A stretch of DNA of 5,161 bases from assembly GCA_021780795.1 (NCBI GenBank), contig JAJXYA010000278.1, forward strand, positions 1 through 5,161, given 5' to 3'. Made by a program: the position numbers and the translations under genes. The stretch comes from Bacillota bacterium. Its GTDB lineage: Bacteria; Bacillota_A; Clostridia; Clostridiales; Clostridiaceae. This document shows, piece after piece, positions 1-5,161 of this stretch (positions are counted from its first letter, which is position 1; every line of letters begins with the position of its first letter). The notes under the pieces were generated by a model. It was not told the DNA's origin. It did no database searches and was given only the letters and a program-made list of their open reading frames with translations.

Positions 1-1323
1 TGCTTCTAAAGCAATATTTACAGATTTATCTATAAGTTCATCTGTAGACTCTACCTTATCTGCACATATTGGGAATACACCCCAGTTTAATGCTAAGCTT
101 CTAGCTACCTTTTCGTAAGGAGTAACAGCTATAACAGGGCATTCTGGTCTATAAGCTGAAACTTTTCTTGCTGTATGGCCACTTTGAGTTGCAGTAATAA
201 TAGCTGAAGCATTTAAGTCCATAGCCGTATTGCAAGTAGCTAAACTAATAGCATTTGGTACATTAGGAATATGAGACCTTCTCTTCTTCTTTAAGTTAGC
301 TTCATAATTAAGAGCATTTTCTGCACTTTCTGCTATTTTAGACATTGTGATTACTGCCTCTAAAGGATATTTACCATTAGCAGTTTCACCACTTAGCATT
401 ATAGCATCTGTACCATCAAATATTGCATTTGCAACGTCTGAGGACTCTGCTCTAGTTGGTCTTGGATTTCTCATCATAGAATCTAACATTTGAGTTGCAG
501 TTATAACTGCTTTTCCAGCCTCATTACATTTCTCAATAATCATTTTTTGAACTATAGGAACTTCTTCAGTAGGAATTTCAACTCCTAAATCTCCTCTTGC
601 AACCATAATACCATCAGAGAACTTAATAATATCATCTATATTATTAACTCCCTCTCTATTTTCTATCTTAGAGAATATTTGTATTTCTTCTCCACCATTT
701 TCATTAAGCACACGTCTTATATCAAGCACATCGGAAGCTTTTCTTATAAAAGACGCTGCAACAATATCAACATCCTGAGAAACTCCAAATTTTAAATCTT
801 CAATATCTCTCTCTGTAAGTGAAGGCAGATTTATTGAAACCCCTGGAACGTTAACTCCTTTATGGTTACCTACCATACCAGTGTTAGCAACCACACATTG
901 TATTCTTTTTCCTTTTACTTCTTCTACCTTAAGTCCCACTAAACCGTCATCTATTAGTATAATGTCATTAGGCTTAACATCTTCATGTAATTTATTATAT
1001 GTTACTGAGCAAATAGTTTCATCTCCAACAACTTCCTCACCACAAACGACAGTAAATCTTGAACCTTCCTTTAATTCAACTTTACCAGCGGCAAAATTTC
1101 CTGTTCTGATTTCTGGTCCTTTAGTGTCTAGTATTATAGCAATAGGTTTATTAAGTTCTGTTCTAAGTTCCTTTACTAAATCCATTCTTACCTTATGCTC
1201 TGCATGATCTCCGTGAGAAAAATTATGCCTTGAAGCATTCATTCCCGCATTGATTAAACTTCTTATAGTTTCACTATTATCACTAGCTGGTCCTACAGTA
1301 CAGATAATTTTAGTTTTTTTCAT
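1..1323 (-). CDS. pyk: Pyruvate kinase, C-terminal end cut by window edge
   Basis: Pyruvate kinase transfers phosphate from phosphoenolpyruvate to ADP, giving pyruvate and ATP, the last step of glycolysis in the cytoplasm. The 441 visible codons start at ATG 1323, preceded by AAGGGGAG six bases upstream (1330-1337). Seen in the translation: N-terminal KKTKIICTVGPAS; the R32/N34/S36 cluster in SRHNFSHG (substrate and K+ binding); LDTKGPEIRTG at 65-75 (D66, T67); a B domain of about residues 71-167; the catalytic K219 and E221 in FSKIE; ARGDLGVEIP at 242-251 (metal ligand D245); ITATQML at 274-280 (T277); and MLSGETANGKYP at 309-320. Residues from about 345 are the C-terminal domain. The short clostridial form is about 473 aa, so about 30 residues may be missing, or more if a phosphohistidine-type extension follows. 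It lies 144 nt after pfkA with no terminator between, so co-transcription is likely. The identification is firm. Confidence 0.98.
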   Translation of the reverse strand, partial: MKKTKIICTVGPASDNSETIRSLINAGMNASRHNFSHGDHAEHKVRMDLVKELRTELNKPIAIILDTKGPEIRTGNFAAGKVELKEGSRFTVVCGEEVVGDETICSVTYNKLHEDVKPNDIILIDDGLVGLKVEEVKGKRIQCVVANTGMVGNHKGVNVPGVSINLPSLTERDIEDLKFGVSQDVDIVAASFIRKASDVLDIRRVLNENGGEEIQIFSKIENREGVNNIDDIIKFSDGIMVARGDLGVEIPTEEVPIVQKMIIEKCNEAGKAVITATQMLDSMMRNPRPTRAESSDVANAIFDGTDAIMLSGETANGKYPLEAVITMSKIAESAENALNYEANLKKKRRSHIPNVPNAISLATCNTAMDLNASAIITATQSGHTARKVSAYRPECPVIAVTPYEKVARSLALNWGVFPICADKVESTDELIDKSVNIALEA

Positions 1324-1364
1324 AAACTACTCCCCTTATTGAAAATTATTTTTAAATTTAATTC

Positions 1365-1470
1365 ATGCTCACATCGCACAAAATGATGATAGCAGCATAA
1401 AATTATGATTACAGCACGAAATTATGATTACAGCACGAAAGTGATGCTTACAGCATGTAAATGATGCTTA
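1365..1470. repeat. Tandem array of ~20-bp dyad repeats between pfkA and pyk
   Basis: Five full copies and one partial copy of a 13-bp imperfect dyad occur at near-regular spacing. On the minus strand the best copy reads ATGCTGTAAGCAT (1444-1456). Two identical copies read GTGCTGTAATCAT (1424-1436 and 1405-1417). More diverged copies lie at 1386-1398 and 1365-1379. A half copy from 1464 runs into the pfkA stop codon. Start-to-start distances are 20, 20, 19, 19 and 21 bp, close to two helical turns, so the dyads would lie on one DNA face. The array fills most of the pfkA-pyk gap and has no T-tract, so it does not look like a terminator. It could be a set of protein binding sites, a string of small RNA hairpins between two cistrons, or a slippage-generated minisatellite. 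The sequence alone does not decide. Confidence 0.8.
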
Positions 1471-2427
1471 ATAAGAAAGAACCTTTGATATTTCATAAAG
1501 TTTCTCATCGAAACTTCTTGGTATTGCTAGTGCAGTATTGATATCTTCATCTATTATTTTGCCTTCTTTCATACCAATTACTCTTCCAGATTTACCTTCT
1601 ATAAGAACTTCTACTGCTGCTACTCCCATTCTTGAAGCCAATATTCTATCGAAAGCACTTGGACTTCCACCTCTTTGAATGTGTCCAAGTATTGTAGCTC
1701 TTGCTTCTATGCCTGTTACCTCTTCAACTTGTTTAGCAAGCTCATTTGCTCCACCCACGCCTTCAGCCAATATTATTAGATTATGCATTTTGCCTCTTAG
1801 CTTGCCTTCAAGTATAGTTTTGCATAAATCATCTATTTCATACCCTTTTTCAGGAACGATTACTCGCTCTGCCCCTCCAGCAATTCCAGCATATAGGGCA
1901 ATGTCTCCACAATTTCTTCCCATTACCTCAACTACACTAATTCTTTCATGTGAGCTTGAAGTATCTCTTATTTTATTTATAGCGTCAAGTACCGTGTTTA
2001 ACGCTGTATCAAAGCCTAAAGTATATTCACTATAAGGCAAATCATTATCTATAGTTCCAGGAATACCAACAGTTGCAATACCCATTTCTGATAGAAGTTG
2101 TGCACCGTGGAAAGAACCATCTCCCCCAATTACTACTAATCCATCAATGCCAAATACTCTTAACACATTAACTGCCTTTTTTCTTCCAGATTCTGTTCTA
2201 AATTCTTCCGAACGGGCAGTTCTAAGAATAGTTCCACCTTTATGGATTATATCAGAAACAGAATGTCTATCCATTTCAAAAATTTCACCGTTTATAAGTC
2301 CGCTATATCCCCTTTGTACACCCATAACTCTTAAGCCTTTATCTGTAGCCATTCTAACTACCGATCTAATGGCAGCATTCATTCCTGGTGCGTCTCCTCC
2401 ACTTGTTAATACCGCAATTGTTTTCAT
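1468..2427 (-). CDS. pfkA: ATP-dependent 6-phosphofructokinase
   Basis: PfkA phosphorylates fructose 6-phosphate to fructose 1,6-bisphosphate with ATP, the main committed step of glycolysis, as a cytoplasmic homotetramer. The 319-aa product matches the usual bacterial length. Seen: GGDAPGMN at 10-17; GGDGS at 101-105; PGTIDND at 123-129 with catalytic D127; R162; MGR at 169-171; [14 protein letters not shown] at 248-261. G104 and G124 are the residues of ATP-using enzymes; PPi-dependent enzymes carry D and K there. The allosteric (ADP/PEP) site residues known from the Bacillus enzyme are all present: R21, R25, R154, E187, R211, K213 and H215, so classical effector control is expected. ATG 2427 was chosen because GAGGAGG lies just upstream and the protein then begins [15 protein letters not shown] as in the family. 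An in-frame ATG at 2502 would add 25 non-homologous residues. It is followed by pyk, a probable operon partner. Confidence 0.98.
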   Translation of the reverse strand: MKTIAVLTSGGDAPGMNAAIRSVVRMATDKGLRVMGVQRGYSGLINGEIFEMDRHSVSDIIHKGGTILRTARSEEFRTESGRKKAVNVLRVFGIDGLVVIGGDGSFHGAQLLSEMGIATVGIPGTIDNDLPYSEYTLGFDTALNTVLDAINKIRDTSSSHERISVVEVMGRNCGDIALYAGIAGGAERVIVPEKGYEIDDLCKTILEGKLRGKMHNLIILAEGVGGANELAKQVEEVTGIEARATILGHIQRGGSPSAFDRILASRMGVAAVEVLIEGKSGRVIGMKEGKIIDEDINTALAIPRSFDEKLYEISKVLSY

Positions 2428-2434
2428 AAATATT

Positions 2435-2441
2435 CCTCCTC
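2435..2441 (-). promoter_or_regulatory. Ribosome binding site of pfkA
   Basis: The minus strand reads GAGGAGG here, 7 nt before ATG 2427. This near-perfect Shine-Dalgarno sequence fixes the pfkA start at 2427 rather than at the in-frame ATG at 2502. Confidence 0.92.
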
Positions 2442-2531
2442 GTAGTTCTCTGGGGGAAATAACAATTCTCAATTGTTTCCCCTTTGTAGCTCTCTGGGGC
2501 ATAAAACAATTATTAATTGTTTATCCTCCTT
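2442..2531. repeat. Two 44-bp direct repeats with internal palindromes in the pfkA leader
   Basis: Copy A (2442-2485) and copy B (2486-2529) match at 34 of 44 positions, counted by eye. Both begin GTAG(T/C)TCTCTGGGG on the plus strand. Each carries a palindrome. In copy B it is AAACAATTATTAATTGTTT (2504-2522), symmetrical apart from its central base. In copy A it is AACAATT-ctc-AATTGTT (2461-2477), extended by outer GGGG/CCCC pairing (2453-2456 with 2479-2482). Copy B is bordered upstream (minus strand) by AAGGAGGA (2524-2531), while the true pfkA SD follows copy A, as if an SD-plus-leader segment had been duplicated. In RNA each copy would form a hairpin just upstream of the pfkA SD. As DNA, the ACAATT/AATTGT half-sites resemble those of some MarR/OhrR-type operators, but with a different spacer. 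Confidence 0.8.
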
Positions 2532-2533
2532 GC

Positions 2534-2574
2534 ACCTTGTACCATTCGGGTCAAACCTTGTCCCACTATGGTCA
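2534..2574. promoter_or_regulatory. Tandem 21-bp-period operator-like repeat upstream of pfkA
   Basis: Two 20-bp copies, 2534-2553 and 2555-2574, match at 16 of 20 positions. On the minus strand they read TGACCATAGTGGGACAAGGT and TGACCCGAATGGTACAAGGT. The junction forms an inverted repeat GGGACAA-ggt-TTGACCC. Tandem GGGAC-containing sites at about 20-bp spacing just downstream of a promoter recall the operator of CggR, the SorC-family regulator of central glycolytic genes in Bacillus. That comparison is from memory and by eye only. The repeats lie 11-51 nt downstream of the start predicted for the nearest candidate promoter, so a bound protein could block transcription. They may instead be a chance or neutral duplication. 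Confidence 0.55.
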
Positions 2575-2591
2575 TAATATATCCATGTTAT

Positions 2592-2619
2592 CTTATAAAA
2601 ATATTGCTACTAATTACAA
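2592..2619 (-). promoter_or_regulatory. Candidate pfkA-proximal promoter
   Basis: On the minus strand a -35-like TTGTAA (2614-2619) and a -10-like TATAAG (2592-2597) are separated by 16 nt. The predicted start near 2585 would give a leader of about 158 nt containing both repeat families. In DNA this AT-rich such matches arise easily, so support is moderate. Confidence 0.4.
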
Positions 2620-2635
2620 ATACTCTTCTAGTCTA

Positions 2636-2664
2636 ATTTTATACAAAATTCTCGAAATATTCAA
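2636..2664 (-). promoter_or_regulatory. Candidate sigma-A promoter upstream of pfkA
   Basis: On the minus strand TTGAAT (2659-2664) and TAAAAT (2636-2641) are separated by exactly 17 nt, each one or two mismatches from the sigma-A consensus. Transcription would start near 2629. It is one of three alternatives for the pfkA-pyk operon. Confidence 0.4.
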
Positions 2665-2700
2665 CATTTTATATAGAGAAATAATAATTTTCTGATGAAT

Positions 2701-2709
2701 ATTATATCA
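2701..2709 (-). promoter_or_regulatory. Extended -10 promoter candidate upstream of pfkA
   Basis: The minus strand reads TGATATAAT, a perfect extended -10 (TGnTATAAT). No good -35 box sits 17 nt further upstream, which extended -10 promoters tolerate. It lies immediately after the dnaE terminator and would give a pfkA leader of about 265 nt. It has the best -10 match of the three candidates. Confidence 0.45.
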
Positions 2710-2737
2710 TTGTAACATTGTAAACCTTTTAATGCGT

Positions 2738-2764
2738 AAAAACGGGAGAAAAAATATTTCTCCC
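2738..2764 (-). terminator. Rho-independent terminator of dnaE
   Basis: On the minus strand an 8-bp perfect stem GGGAGAAA/TTTCTCCC (2757-2764 with 2744-2751) closes a 5-nt loop and is followed, after one G, by TTTTT (2738-2742). It sits about 47 nt after the dnaE stop and separates dnaE from the pfkA-pyk transcription unit. A-rich sequence before the stem pairs with the T-tract. Confidence 0.88.
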
Positions 2765-2811
2765 CTTATTTTTACTAGGGTATACATTGTTACTTAAAAT
2801 AACGAAAAACT

Positions 2812-4043
2812 TTATTGTATCTTTATGTTGCTTTCTCCAAATACACTTCTTAGAACTTGCATAGTATCCGTTTCTTCACTTAACCATAAGCCTTTATCCA
2901 CAGCATACATTTTTCTTGGTTCCTTTGTACAAAGATATACTGGAGTATTGCCTCTATAAACCGCCAAATTCTGTTTTAATTTTTTTAATGCATCCTTCAT
3001 TATGGCTTCATTCTCTATCAAGATATAAATTTTTTCACTATTAATCTTTAAAAGTGGCTTAATATCTTCACATAATATCTTTGGTTGTTCTTCTTCCCTA
3101 ATGCTTACTCTTCCCTTTATTACTACTATTTCATCCTCTTCCATTAAGGATTTATATTTTTCAAAGGTCTTAGGAAAAACAATTACTTCTACACTAGCAT
3201 ATAAATCCTCTAGATTAATAAAAGCCATCATAGAGTTATTTTTAGTAACTTTCTTTGTAACTGTGGATATTATGCCCCCGATAATAACTCTATCGCCATC
3301 TTGAAGCTTAAAGCTTTCACTTAATAAATCATTTCCTTCTTCAAGGCTCTCCTCCACCACAATATCAGATATTCTTGTGTTGGTTTGTATTTTTAAAGTC
3401 TCTTCATATTCATCTAGTGGGTGACCAGATAAATATATTCCCGTCATTTCTTTTTCCATAGCTAAAAGATGTTTCTTTTTAAATTCTTTAATATTAGGAT
3501 ACTCTATTTCGAAATTATTATAATCATTTTCAAAATCTAAAAACAAATTTATTTGTCCCGAAATATTTCTCTTTCTATCATTATTTACTCCATCTAATAC
3601 TTTTTCATAAATTGCCAAAAGTTGAGACCTATGGATTTTGAAATCATCAAAGGCCCCTGCCTTAATAAGGCTTTCTACTGCTCTTTTATTTACACAGGAA
3701 GTATCTATTTTATTGCAAAAATCCATAAAGCCGGTAAAATCACCTTTTTCTTCTCGATTTTTTACAATACTATCTATTACGTTTACCCCTACATTTTTTA
3801 TAGCTGTAAGCCCAAATCTTATAGTATCTCCTTTTACCGTAAATCCCGCATAACTTTCATTAATACTAGGCGGTAAAACTTGAATACTAATCTGTTCTGC
3901 ATATCTAGTATAAAAAGCTATTTTCTCATTGCTACCCTTTACACTATTTAACATTGCAGCTATAAATTCCGTTGGATAATAACACATTAAATATGCTGTT
4001 TGATAACCTACAACTGCATAGGCCGCCGCGTGGGATTTATTGA
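2812..4043 (-). CDS. dnaE: DNA polymerase III alpha subunit, 3' exon (C-terminal 409 residues)
   Basis: DnaE synthesises DNA at the replication fork; Firmicutes usually pair it with PolC. The catalytic aspartates lie in the 5' exon, outside the window. The exon opens with two bases (TC) completing a Phe codon, then NKSHAAAYAVVGYQTAYL, the conserved FNKSHAAAYA motif. An in-frame TAA lies just upstream inside the intron, so the reading frame cannot simply extend. Counting from that Asn: remainder of the polymerase fingers region to about 90; helix-hairpin-helix region about 116-137 (VNKRAVESLIKAGAFDDF); LSGHPLDEY at 204-212; OB-fold about 252-329 (IIGGIISTVTKKVTKNNSMM to KILCEDI); C-terminal domain to 409. 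About 400 residues after NKSH is the normal length, so the exon is complete. ATG 3987 is an internal Met, not a start. The exon is intact, which fits a spliced, functional gene. Confidence 0.96.
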
Positions 4044-4044
4044 C
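4043..4044 (-). other. Inferred 3' splice junction of the dnaE group I intron
   Basis: Group I introns end in a G and follow a U in the 5' exon. The minus strand around the junction reads ACTAAAATG-TCAATAAATCC. Cutting after G 4044 leaves TC AAT AAA TCC. A 5' exon ending in T then rebuilds TTC AAT AAA TCC, encoding FNKS as in DnaE relatives. No other nearby G gives this result. The 5' splice site is not in the window, so the junction is inferred, not shown. Confidence 0.85.
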
Positions 4045-4380
4045 ATTTTAGTTCCAATAAGGCTGTTTATCCTTATCTCTCTATATCTCTACAGAGTATC
4101 GGACTATCTCATTACCCTGATAAATAACTTACTAATCATCAGGGCACAGGGCACTCGTGGGTTTTTACCATCCATCAACATATTTATGTTGATTAGGACT
4201 CCTTAACCTAGTCTCTGAACCTTAATCCTATTACTAGGACTCTTGGCTGCGGATTAACCAATCCTTAAACTTTTTACTATACCTTTGGCATTACCCATCG
4301 ACCTTATGTCTATTACTAGCATAAGTTAGTATTTAAGGCTCTAAGATTTTTCCTGCAATTCACCCTGTTTTCTTTATGAA
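4044..4380 (-). ncRNA. Group I intron ribozyme core (P3-P9)
   Basis: The four conserved core segments appear in order on the minus strand: P AATTGCAGGAAA (4360-4349), Q AATCCGCAGCCAAG (4255-4242), R GTTCAGAGACTA (4220-4209) and S GAGATAGTCC (4110-4101). Visible helices: P3 8 bp including G-U pairs (4368-4361 with 4153-4146); P5 CCTTAAA/TTTAAGG (4338-4332 with 4269-4263); P6 hairpin TCCTA-gtaa-TAGGA with a GNRA tetraloop (4239-4226); P7 GACTA in R with TAGTC in S; P8 CCCTGAT/ATCAGGG (4144-4138 with 4121-4115); a P9-type hairpin GATAAGG/CCTTATT (4077-4071 with 4062-4056). Between P7 and P3' there is an extra 8-bp hairpin (4193-4174), the place of P7.1/P7.2 in subgroup IA introns. The core looks intact and probably active. 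Subgroup IA is an inference. Confidence 0.93.
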
Positions 4381-5161
4381 TTACTTCATAAAGGCACTCA
4401 AAACTTCTAACCACTTACTGTATTTTCTTTCTAAATATATAGTTGAATTATCATACAAATAATTATATAAATAATGTGCATCTTGCTTAGCACATACTCT
4501 TAAGCATTTAATTTCTTCTGTTTTTGTGTTTGTAATTATATAACGGTTTAAATTCATTATAATTACTACCTTCTCTATAAACTCCCTTGTTCCTAATATC
4601 ATAAACGTATAGCATGGGTATTCATACTTCTTAATAACACCAGCAACTGTATGGTAGCTACTGTGCTTACTTAATATGATACTGCCATCACCATCAAAGT
4701 ATCCTCTTATAAAATGTCTAAGAAGGGACTCTGGCATATTAGGTATATTATTTAACGTTAATGATTTATTAGGGTACAACCCGATATTTCTCAGAGAATT
4801 AGCCATTATTTCAGAAGAAAAATTTAAAACATAGCCTACTTTTGAATTCTTAAATCCGCCTTTTTTACTTTTTCTAATTGTACCTGTAAAATCTAGCACT
4901 TTAGCTATTTGTTCTATCATTTCTCCATCTTTTAATTGCAAAACAATATTATTAAAATGCTCATTTCCTACATACCCATCCGCATATAAAAGACCTAGAA
5001 TGTATGCTTTTTGCTCATTATCTATATTTTCAAAGAAACTTTCATTTAACTTATATCGATTTAATCTCTTTGTGTTTATTCCAGCCTCTTCTAACACCCT
5101 TGATATAGCTCTTCTAGATATATTTAACATATCCGATATCTCATCAAACATTAAATTTATT
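4381..5161 (-). CDS. Intron-encoded LAGLIDADG homing endonuclease, N-terminus cut by window edge
   Basis: A site-specific double-strand endonuclease of the two-motif LAGLIDADG type, expected to act as a monomer on intron-free dnaE. Numbering from the first visible Met (5151): helix-turn-helix-like segment at about 2-25 (FDEISDMLNISRRAISRVL); first motif ILGLLYADG at 51-59 with catalytic D58; second motif IRGYFDGDG at 148-156 with D155; basic C-terminal part ending LSAFMK. Both acidic residues are intact, so activity is plausible. ATG 5151 lacks a Shine-Dalgarno sequence in the ten bases visible before it, and the frame stays open (I-N-L) to the edge. The real start, or a fusion to the dnaE 5' exon, probably lies outside; in relatives I recall more sequence before the HTH. 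The TAA stop lies 12 nt before P3. Maturase activity is known for some relatives but cannot be told from sequence. Confidence 0.93.
   Translation of the reverse strand, partial: INLMFDEISDMLNISRRAISRVLEEAGINTKRLNRYKLNESFFENIDNEQKAYILGLLYADGYVGNEHFNNIVLQLKDGEMIEQIAKVLDFTGTIRKSKKGGFKNSKVGYVLNFSSEIMANSLRNIGLYPNKSLTLNNIPNMPESLLRHFIRGYFDGDGSIILSKHSSYHTVAGVIKKYEYPCYTFMILGTREFIEKVVIIMNLNRYIITNTKTEEIKCLRVCAKQDAHYLYNYLYDNSTIYLERKYSKWLEVLSAFMK

Larger units (their letters stand above)
4044..5161 (-). mobile_element. Group I intron with homing endonuclease gene in dnaE (5' end outside window)
   Basis: A mobile self-splicing intron: the RNA part removes itself from dnaE mRNA, and the endonuclease cleaves intron-free dnaE alleles to allow homing. 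The window shows at least 1118 nt: the endonuclease gene first (5' side), then the ribozyme core, then the 3' splice site. The endonuclease therefore lies in a loop before P3, in the P1/P2 region, rather than in a peripheral loop near the 3' end. An intein is excluded because the endonuclease frame ends in TAA, about 340 nt of non-coding core follows, and no His-Asn splicing motif precedes the exon. The 5' exon, P1 and the internal guide sequence are not visible. Confidence 0.93.

Noticed and set aside
1324..1364. A separate pyk promoter
   Set aside because: The AT-rich stretch offers only weak -10-like matches without a -35 at proper spacing, so read-through from pfkA is simpler.
1365..1470. 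CRISPR array
   Set aside because: The units are about 20 bp in total with 6-8 bp linkers that are themselves similar. There are no unique spacers of normal length.
2428..2502. N-terminally extended PfkA (start at 2502) as the main product
   Set aside because: The 25 extra residues match nothing in the family, arise from the 44-bp repeat, and the strong SD sits before ATG 2427. Kept only as a low-interest finding.
2147..2695. Plus-strand open frame opposite pfkA and its leader, and similar plus-strand frames elsewhere
   Set aside because: They are antisense shadows of confidently identified genes or of the intron core, with no family resemblance and no credible ribosome binding sites.
2812..4043. 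dnaE as a truncated or degraded pseudogene starting at the Met at 3987
   Set aside because: The 18 codons upstream of that Met encode the conserved NKSHAAAYA segment in frame, and the break falls exactly at a plausible group I 3' splice site. The gene is split by an intron, not decayed.
4000..4206. Plus-strand small open frame over the intron core
   Set aside because: It lies opposite the ribozyme helices and the dnaE exon junction. Its sequence is explained by the RNA structure on the minus strand.
4044..5161. Intein interrupting DnaE
   Set aside because: The endonuclease frame ends with TAA at 4381, about 340 nt of stop-containing sequence with group I core motifs follows, and no C-terminal intein HN motif precedes the exon.

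Overview
The window comes from a low-GC Firmicute, most likely Clostridium or a close relative. The DNA is very AT-rich, strong AGGAGG-type ribosome binding sites are present, and the order dnaE - pfkA - pyk is one I know from clostridial genomes. This assignment is inference from composition and synteny. All genes read on the minus strand, so the biological order runs from high to low coordinates.

5161-4044: an intron inside dnaE. It holds a LAGLIDADG homing endonuclease gene (4381 to beyond the window edge), followed by a group I ribozyme core (about 4380-4044). The four classical conserved core segments (P, Q, R, S) and most of the expected helices can be found by eye. The 5' splice site, the 5' exon and the start of the endonuclease gene lie outside the window.

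4043-2812: the 3' exon of dnaE (DNA polymerase III alpha subunit), which begins inside the conserved F-NKSHAAAYA motif. A Rho-independent terminator follows at 2764-2738.

2811-2428: a 384-nt intergenic region that serves as the pfkA upstream and leader region. It contains three candidate promoters, a 21-bp-period tandem operator-like repeat (2574-2534), and two 44-bp repeats that each carry a palindrome (2531-2442).

2427-1468: pfkA (ATP-dependent 6-phosphofructokinase, complete, 319 aa). Then 144 nt containing a roughly 20-bp-period array of dyad repeats. Then 1323-1: pyk (pyruvate kinase), whose C-terminal end is cut by the window edge. With no terminator between them, pfkA and pyk probably form one operon controlling an early committed step and the last step of glycolysis.

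The most notable item is the group I intron in a replicative polymerase gene. The inferred insertion point is one base into the Phe codon of FNKSH, about 4 nt from the place where the well-known cyanobacterial split DnaE inteins interrupt the same protein. Two unrelated kinds of self-removing element therefore appear to have chosen the same conserved active-domain site.
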